Positions 59,301-62,861 of a DNA stretch of 62,861 bases are shown here, in pieces. This DNA is from Flavobacterium sp. UBA7680. Lineage in GTDB: Bacteria; Bacteroidota; Bacteroidia; Flavobacteriales; Flavobacteriaceae. The position numbers and the translations under genes were made by a program. Each line of letters begins with the position of its first letter. The stretch's first letter is position 1. The notes beneath the pieces are model-generated. The model had not been told where the DNA came from, ran no database searches, and was given only the letters and a program-made list of their open reading frames with translations. The stretch covers positions 10,045-72,905 of the forward strand of contig NZ_DLHA01000001.1 of the NCBI RefSeq assembly GCF_002482975.1. The letters are read 5' to 3'.

Positions 59301-59842
59301 ATTAATAAACCGCCAACATAAATAAAAAGTTTGCTTCGCGTAAGCCAGGCCAAAGCCGTCAATATTGCAAGGCACAAGAAAATATTCGGAATCACAATTA
59401 CAAAATACGGCCAGAGATAATTGATAATTTCAAAAGGACCAATCTCACTTTTAGAAAGCCATGACATTTGATGCCCAACGATCATTCCGACGATAAACAT
59501 TCCAAAAGAAACTACGGCGATTATAAATGCAGTAATAAATTTAGGAGCCAAATAATGTAACTTAGAAATAGGAGAGGAGAAAATAATCGAATCGAATTTC
59601 GTTTCATATTCTTTTAAAAAACTCTGCGCAACCTGAAGTGTAATCGAAAAAATCGTCATTAGCGAAATCAGGCCAATCGCATACGTAAGCACATACGGAC
59701 TATTTTTGTAAGCGCCCGAAAAAGAAAAATTCGCAAAAGCACTCACAAAAAATCCTAAAACCAAATAAATAATAAACGTGGCATAAAAAGTCCAGCTTCT
59801 GGTATTGTTATGCCATTCAAATTGAATTAATTTAGAAAGCAT
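56303..59842 (-). CDS. ABC transporter permease fused to an M1 family aminopeptidase
   Basis: Membrane protein of 1179 residues with two halves. The N-terminal half (about 1-590) holds two sets of roughly six membrane helices of the ABC-2 permease type (LSKLIQFEWHNNTRSWTFYA start; SSPISKLHYLAPKF loop). The C-terminal half (about 620-1150) is an M1 metallopeptidase: the zinc site HELSHEWWGNS at about 929-939 with the third ligand Glu in ETLAQYTELMLYE, and an N-terminal beta-domain similar to leukotriene A4 hydrolase. The GAMEN exopeptidase motif is replaced by AEVSAFADG. Such fusions occur mainly in Bacteroidota. The ATPase partner starts 4 bp upstream. The pair could export a peptide and process it; inferred. 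Confidence 0.93.
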   Translation of the reverse strand: MLSKLIQFEWHNNTRSWTFYATFIIYLVLGFFVSAFANFSFSGAYKNSPYVLTYAIGLISLMTIFSITLQVAQSFLKEYETKFDSIIFSSPISKLHYLAPKFITAFIIAVVSFGMFIVGMIVGHQMSWLSKSEIGPFEIINYLWPYFVIVIPNIFLCLAILTALAWLTRSKLFIYVGGLLIYILYIAGSIFSNSPIFANASPSSAKAMSLAAKIDPFGLAAFLEQTRYWTSIEKNTELVSLSGNFLFNRLLWISVSLLLLFVSYRLFSFRKTKTKKIKTPKTISKEVKILSSEIPKNIEFKTFRHNFAVFKSNIKLDIFLVLKGIPFLLIVLLFSGLMAIEISDEIDGGIRLAEKITDTALMISTIMDRLPFILILILLFYSSELLNRSENSRFEMLENTAPYSLFVVLLSKLTALFIIPLIIISISILIGCAFQIANANASIEIGLYLSLFYYLGFPLMLISILVIAIQTFIKNKYIGLSVAAFVCILFCTGIGEQLGISHPLLRFGNAFKTEYFDLNGFGKYTFPFHISMLYNLGLALLLLTLTGILWKRNTSILKTFRRNSFNGFQKTTFTFGVILFIGFGSYLFYKTNIEYPYLTEDDQNNWSEKYETQFKKYTNLKQPTIVSIKSKVDLFPEENRYEVKGVYELINNSEKPIDSLLLYIDRNSKLTSVEIPNSKNLDDVSAFQHYWYRLEKPLEPQQKIKMSFSFESSWSPFKGHTAFNSIIENGSFMRISRYFPLFGYQESNEISSKKERTKRHLKPQTPLKKLEDKSEIRYDFVDYDAVVSTSKNQTAIGVGDLIGNWKKSDRNYFHYKSNGKIPFRFAFSSAEYEIQKTNYKGISIEVFYDERHSRNIKKLIQDVKNTLDYCQTNFGKYPYKTIRYAEVSAFADGFAATSYPSTVFMKENFGFYSNLNNKDKEDVINQLTAHELSHEWWGNSQISPEQKEGSWILTETLAQYTELMLYEKEHGLEKTLETLKIHLDLYLSSRSYDLETPLYKTNYETPHLPYDKGMLIMHQLRVLIGEEKVNLALKNFLNHYKYPNPFPDSEDLLKEFYAVTDKKLHSKLDEMFKQIITYSSKIEFVSNSKKNGFYEVSFKADSKKYKENATGERKQIANDTTIDIGIYDENGKLFLYPFTIKNNKIEGKVKLKTKPQRIVIDPYLMNIDTFIKDNEKEID

Positions 59843-59846
59843 AACA

Positions 59847-60731
59847 CTAATTTTTAAGTTGATTTTGAGCTAAAACACTAAAATAAACATCGCTCAAATC
59901 TGGCGACATCAATTCGAAACCAGAATCTGGGCATTCATCGGAGAAAGCATGAATATTGATTTTTCCTGAATTTAAGTTGGACGAAATGATATTAAAGTTC
60001 GATTGATAGTCTTTCAGTTCTGCTTTCTCAATCGTCTTTATCCAGATTTTACCTTTTAAAGAATCGATTGCTTCATTTGGTTTTCCTTCCAAAATCAATT
60101 TCCCGTTAGAGATAATTGCCATTTTAGGACATAAATCGCGAACGTCTTCCACAATATGTGTTGACAGAACTACAATAATGCTTTCGCCAATTTCACTTAA
60201 TAAATTATTAAATCGGTTTCTTTCTTCCGGATCAAGTCCTGCAGTTGGTTCATCCACAATAATAATCTTCGGATTTCCCAACAAAGCCTGAGCAATTCCA
60301 AACCTTTGGCGCATACCGCCGGAAAAAGAATGAACCGCTTTATCTTTATGCTGGAGTAAATTAGTCTGTTGCAATAAATACAAAATTTGATTGTGTCGTT
60401 CCTTTTTATCAACAATTCCTTTTAAAACTGCCAGATGATCGAGCAGGCGATAAGCCGAAATTTTAGGATAAACGCCAAATTCCTGTGGAAGATAGCCCAG
60501 ATTTTGCCTGATGTACATTGGATTTTCCAGAATATTAATTCCGTTAAATTCAATAATTCCAGCAGTAGGTTCCTGCAAAGCGGCAATAGTTCGCATTAAA
60601 GTCGATTTTCCGGCGCCGTTTGGCCCAAGTAAACCAAACATTCCGTTTGTAATTTCAAGCGATAATTGGTCAATCGCTTTAGTGCCATTCTCATACGTTT
60701 TGCTGAGATTTTGGATTGATAAACTGTTCAT
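59847..60731 (-). CDS. ABC transporter ATP-binding protein
   Basis: Nucleotide-binding subunit of 294 residues. Walker A LLGPNGAGKSTLMRTIA (about 33-50), Q-loop GYLPQEFGVYP, signature SFSGGMRQRFGIAQALLG, Walker B KIIIVDEPTAGLDPEER, and H-loop VLSTHIVEDVRD. A C-terminal domain of about 75 residues (KGKIWIKTIEKAELKDYQ) is typical of the ABC-2/DrrA-like group. It is encoded 4 bp before the permease/M1 peptidase and surely forms a complex with it. Operon of two genes. Confidence 0.96.
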   Translation of the reverse strand: MNSLSIQNLSKTYENGTKAIDQLSLEITNGMFGLLGPNGAGKSTLMRTIAALQEPTAGIIEFNGINILENPMYIRQNLGYLPQEFGVYPKISAYRLLDHLAVLKGIVDKKERHNQILYLLQQTNLLQHKDKAVHSFSGGMRQRFGIAQALLGNPKIIIVDEPTAGLDPEERNRFNNLLSEIGESIIVVLSTHIVEDVRDLCPKMAIISNGKLILEGKPNEAIDSLKGKIWIKTIEKAELKDYQSNFNIISSNLNSGKINIHAFSDECPDSGFELMSPDLSDVYFSVLAQNQLKN

Positions 60732-60847
60732 TTTTTGATTGATTTTGATGATTGAATTAAATTATGATTTGAAAAATTTAGGCAATAGAATGCCTGTCGG
60801 CTTCAAAAACCGATTTATTTAGGAGTGAAATAAGATTTAAAAGAAAG

Positions 60848-61054
60848 CTATTCTGCCACGTATTCTAAAATATCGCCAGGCTGACAATCTAATATTTTAC
60901 AAATAGCTTCGAGAGTATCAAACCGAATTCCTTTTGCTTTTCCAGTTTTTAGAATCGATAAATTGGCAGGCGTAATATCTAGTTTTTCTGCCAACTCTTT
61001 ACTCTGCATCTTGCGTTTAGCAAGCATTACATCAACATTTACAATTATTGGCAT
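60848..61054 (-). CDS. Small XRE/Cro-type transcriptional regulator
   Basis: DNA-binding protein of 68 residues, entirely a helix-turn-helix (MPIIVNVDVMLAKRKMQSKE, LAEKLDITPANLSILKTGKA, IRFDTLEAICKILDCQPGD). This YozG/Cro-like group is nearly always encoded after a DUF2975 membrane protein. Here the gap is 2 bp. It probably represses its own operon, whose promoter carries two identical palindromes (61605-61637). Confidence 0.93.
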   Translation of the reverse strand: MPIIVNVDVMLAKRKMQSKELAEKLDITPANLSILKTGKAKGIRFDTLEAICKILDCQPGDILEYVAE

Positions 61055-61056
61055 GG

Positions 61057-61572
61057 TTATATAAATAAGTCTTGTTCGTTCTGAAGGTTTAAACCTTGTT
61101 TAAATATGGCTGCTAAAAAGTAAGCGAAAACGCCAAGCATTCCGTGTAATAGAATAAAAAGAGAAACTTCATTATCCAGCGGAACAAAAAAGAAAGCCAC
61201 AAATATTACAATACCCGGAATTAATAAATTGGATAAATAGAAACGCCTTAAATGAGAAATTCCGTTTGTAGTAAATAATTTAGGCTGAAAAAATACCTTA
61301 AAAACATTACTGCTCAATAAAAAGAAAAGTCCGTACAAACTCAACGGAGCCAAAAAATCAAAAAGAATATAAGGCAAATTGTAATCCCCAAGCATTAAAG
61401 GATGAGAAGTAAAAGGATAACAAACCTGAAAATACTTTCCGTTGTCTTTAAATGTCAGAAACAATCCTGTAATTAATGTAAAAACAGAATATCCGGCCAA
61501 AAAGAAATAAACCACAGACAAAAATCGGGTAAAATAAAATAATATTTTGGATACAATATGAGTTGTCTTCAT
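61057..61572 (-). CDS. DUF2975 family membrane protein
   Basis: Membrane protein of 171 residues with four helices: about 15-37 (FLSVVYFFLAGYSVFTLITG), 68-92 (YILFDFLAPLSLYGLFFLL), 112-133 (LLIPGIVIFVAFFFV) and 138-158 (SLFILLHGMLGVFAYFLAAIF). The C-terminus KQGLNLQNEQDLFI fits the DUF2975 hallmark (glutamine/leucine end after 'L..E.DLTI'). DUF2975 proteins pair with a small XRE regulator and may control its activity at the membrane. It is the first gene of the pair; promoter at 61598-61626. Confidence 0.93.
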   Translation of the reverse strand: MKTTHIVSKILFYFTRFLSVVYFFLAGYSVFTLITGLFLTFKDNGKYFQVCYPFTSHPLMLGDYNLPYILFDFLAPLSLYGLFFLLSSNVFKVFFQPKLFTTNGISHLRRFYLSNLLIPGIVIFVAFFFVPLDNEVSLFILLHGMLGVFAYFLAAIFKQGLNLQNEQDLFI

Positions 61573-61597
61573 ATATTGAAAAGTTAGATTGATATTG

Positions 61598-61626
61598 CAA
61601 ATGTATAATTAATTATCGTAAAACAA
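61598..61626 (-). promoter_or_regulatory. Promoter of the DUF2975/XRE operon
   Basis: On the minus strand TTG (61626-61624), an 18-bp spacer, then TACATTTG (61605-61598), consensus form; ATG about 26 bp downstream of the -7 element. Confidence 0.68.
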
Positions 61627-61637
61627 TAATTAATTAT
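61605..61637. promoter_or_regulatory. Twin palindromic operator candidate
   Basis: Two identical perfect palindromes ATAATTAATTAT at 61605-61616 and 61626-61637, centres 21 bp apart, i.e. two helical turns. One lies in the promoter spacer next to the -7 element, the other directly behind the -33 element. Likely binding sites of the XRE regulator (inference). Confidence 0.55.
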
Positions 61638-61719
61638 TAAAAATTACATTTTTGAAAGGTTTTAGAAATATTATAAATCTATTAACATTAGAAAACAAAA
61701 GGCATCCGTATAAATGAGT

Positions 61720-61727
61720 TAATTTTG
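61720..61727 (+). promoter_or_regulatory. Candidate -7 element of the oxidoreductase gene
   Basis: TAATTTTG fits TAnnTTTG, 20 bp before ATG 61747. No TTG at -33. Confidence 0.5.
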
Positions 61728-61746
61728 CTTATTAGCATTTTTTTAT

Positions 61747-62763
61747 ATGAAAAACCCAATTTCAGTCTCATTATTAGACCTCGCTATCATCACTCAGGAT
61801 AGTAACGCTTCAGAAACATTTCAAAAAACAAAAGACATAGCGCAATTAGCAGATACTTTAGGATACAAGCGATTTTGGCTTGCAGAACATCACAATATGG
61901 CACACGTTGCAAGTACAGCAACAGTGGTTTTAATTGGTTATGTAGCAAGTCAGACAAAAAATATCCGTGTAGGTTCTGGCGGAATCATGCTCCCGAATCA
62001 TTCTCCTTTAGTAGTTGCCGAACAATTTGGAACCCTGGAAACGCTTTATCCAAACCGAATCGATTTAGGTTTAGGAAGAGCACCGGGTACAGATCAGCCA
62101 ACCGCCGAAGCAATTCGAAAAGACTTTTTTGATCAGGCACAGCGTTTTCCGCAAAACGTAAGCAAGCTTCAAGAGTATTTTTCAAGTGAAAATGCAACAG
62201 GAAAAGTGCGTGCATTCCCAGCCGAAGGTCTAAAAGTTCCAATCTGGATCTTGGGATCAAGCATGGACAGCGCGGCTTTGGCCGCAGCTTACGGATTACC
62301 TTATGCTTTTGCAGGACACTTTGCGCCGAAGCTGATGATTCAGGCATTTGAATTCTATCGTCAAAATTTCCAAGCTTCAGAGTTTTTAGATAAACCAAAA
62401 ACAATGGCCTGCGTCAATATCATTGCGGCAGACACAAACGAAGAAGCAGAATTATTGTCTACAAGTCTGTATCAAATGTTCCTAAACTTAATTAGAAACG
62501 ACCGCAAAGGTTTACAGCCGCCAGTTCCGTCATTAGATGACATCATGAACGAACAAGAACGTTTCCATGTCAATCAAATGACAGCCGGAACTTTCACAGG
62601 AAACAAAGAACAATTAGAAACCGATTTGAAAAAATTCATAGACTACGCCAGAATCGATGAACTAATGGTAACAAGTCCAATCTTCAATCATCAGGCAAAA
62701 CTAAAAAGTATTCAAATCACAAAAGAAGCAATCGACAGTCTAAACAAAAGTATACATATATAA
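61747..62763 (+). CDS. LLM class flavin-dependent oxidoreductase
   Basis: Luciferase-like monooxygenase-fold protein of 338 residues. It has the family pattern of the LLM 'alpha' group: DLAIITQDSNASETFQKTKD, YKRFWLAEHHNMAHVASTAT, IRVGSGGIMLPNHSPLVVAEQFGTL-type stretch (positions about 75-100), LYPNRIDLGLGRAPGTDQPT, and VPIWILGSSMDSAALAAAYGLPYAFAGHF. It binds reduced flavin as a (beta/alpha)8 barrel. The physiological substrate is unknown; the closest relatives I recall are annotated as luciferase-family oxidoreductases near YhbW. Single gene with a terminator. Confidence 0.92.
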   Translation: MKNPISVSLLDLAIITQDSNASETFQKTKDIAQLADTLGYKRFWLAEHHNMAHVASTATVVLIGYVASQTKNIRVGSGGIMLPNHSPLVVAEQFGTLETLYPNRIDLGLGRAPGTDQPTAEAIRKDFFDQAQRFPQNVSKLQEYFSSENATGKVRAFPAEGLKVPIWILGSSMDSAALAAAYGLPYAFAGHFAPKLMIQAFEFYRQNFQASEFLDKPKTMACVNIIAADTNEEAELLSTSLYQMFLNLIRNDRKGLQPPVPSLDDIMNEQERFHVNQMTAGTFTGNKEQLETDLKKFIDYARIDELMVTSPIFNHQAKLKSIQITKEAIDSLNKSIHI

Positions 62764-62795
62764 GTATACTATATAAGATTAGATTTTATTCTCAC

Positions 62796-62834
62796 AACCC
62801 GACAGTTTTTAAAAACGTGTCGGGTTTGTTTTTT
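62796..62834 (+). terminator. Terminator after the oxidoreductase gene
   Basis: AACCCGACA / TGTCGGGTT with an internal TTTTTAAAAA-type loop and a T run. It is a sibling of the palindrome at 41906-41938. Confidence 0.88.
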
Positions 62835-62861
62835 ATACATATATATACATATATATATATA

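Noticed and set aside
62835..62861. TATA-rich tail as replication origin or promoter
   Set aside because: Simple alternating AT at the window edge, no DnaA boxes or gene context visible.
1..62861. tRNA, rRNA or CRISPR arrays
   Set aside because: No cloverleaf-like sequence with CCA end, no rRNA signature, and no regularly spaced direct repeats were seen.

Overview
The window is about 63 kb of a low-GC (roughly one-third GC by eye) chromosome from the Bacteroidota, almost certainly a Flavobacterium of the F. johnsoniae type. The evidence is family-level resemblance of nearly every protein, promoters of the Bacteroidota form (TTG-N17-21-TAnnTTTG), few Shine-Dalgarno sequences, an exosortase N pair, and many flavobacterial intergenic palindromes. 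No rRNA, tRNA, CRISPR, transposase or prophage genes were seen.

Layout. 1-2209: 3' end of rpoC and a DUF3467 gene. 2560-6556: a Cys-cluster membrane protein, RF3 (prfC) and a lipoprotein alpha-amylase of the archaeal GH13_7 type. 7046-9505: a SurA-like parvulin and a MoxR ATPase. 9547-13283: exosortase N and its dedicated VIT-domain/PEP-tail substrate. 13706-18863: two different aconitases in tandem. 18942-23532: a kelch protein, a LysM-NlpC/P60 hydrolase and a histidine kinase/receiver pair. 23956-28406: a five-gene operon of a Ycf46-like AAA ATPase with four unrecognised proteins, one of them membrane anchored. 28698-31383: an amino acid permease and two small genes. 31540-36281: an SOS-like operon (umuD, umuC, exonuclease/GIY-YIG fusion, xthA, alkB), with a divergent LexA-like XRE-S24 regulator at 36380. 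37250-46828: the kdp potassium operon with a split KdpD, a porin, kdpF and an extra 27-residue ORF. 46904-53484: a small gene, a TPR histidine kinase, and two sigma-54 activators. 53650-62763: a hydrolase, a polysaccharide deacetylase, an ABC exporter fused to an M1 peptidase, a DUF2975/XRE pair and a luciferase-like oxidoreductase.

How parts work together. The umuD-to-alkB operon combines damage-tolerant synthesis with base and alkylation repair, under a regulator that carries its own autoproteolysis residues. The kdp locus lacks a KdpE-type regulator; the KdpD sensor domain and a transmembrane histidine kinase are separate genes, and a histidine kinase plus NtrC-type activator lies just upstream. 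Nearly every gap inside the kdp operon carries a different palindromic repeat.

Most worth follow-up: (1) the Ycf46-like ATPase operon, for which I know no described function; (2) the XrtN/VIT pair; (3) a structured RNA-like element present twice (28521-28610 plus strand, 41630-41714 minus strand) with a shared core and covarying hairpin; (4) a 136-bp MITE-like repeat in two copies; (5) the 27-residue ORF before kdpF; (6) twin palindromes in the DUF2975/XRE promoter. All functional statements come from reading the sequence and from remembered family knowledge; no database search was run.
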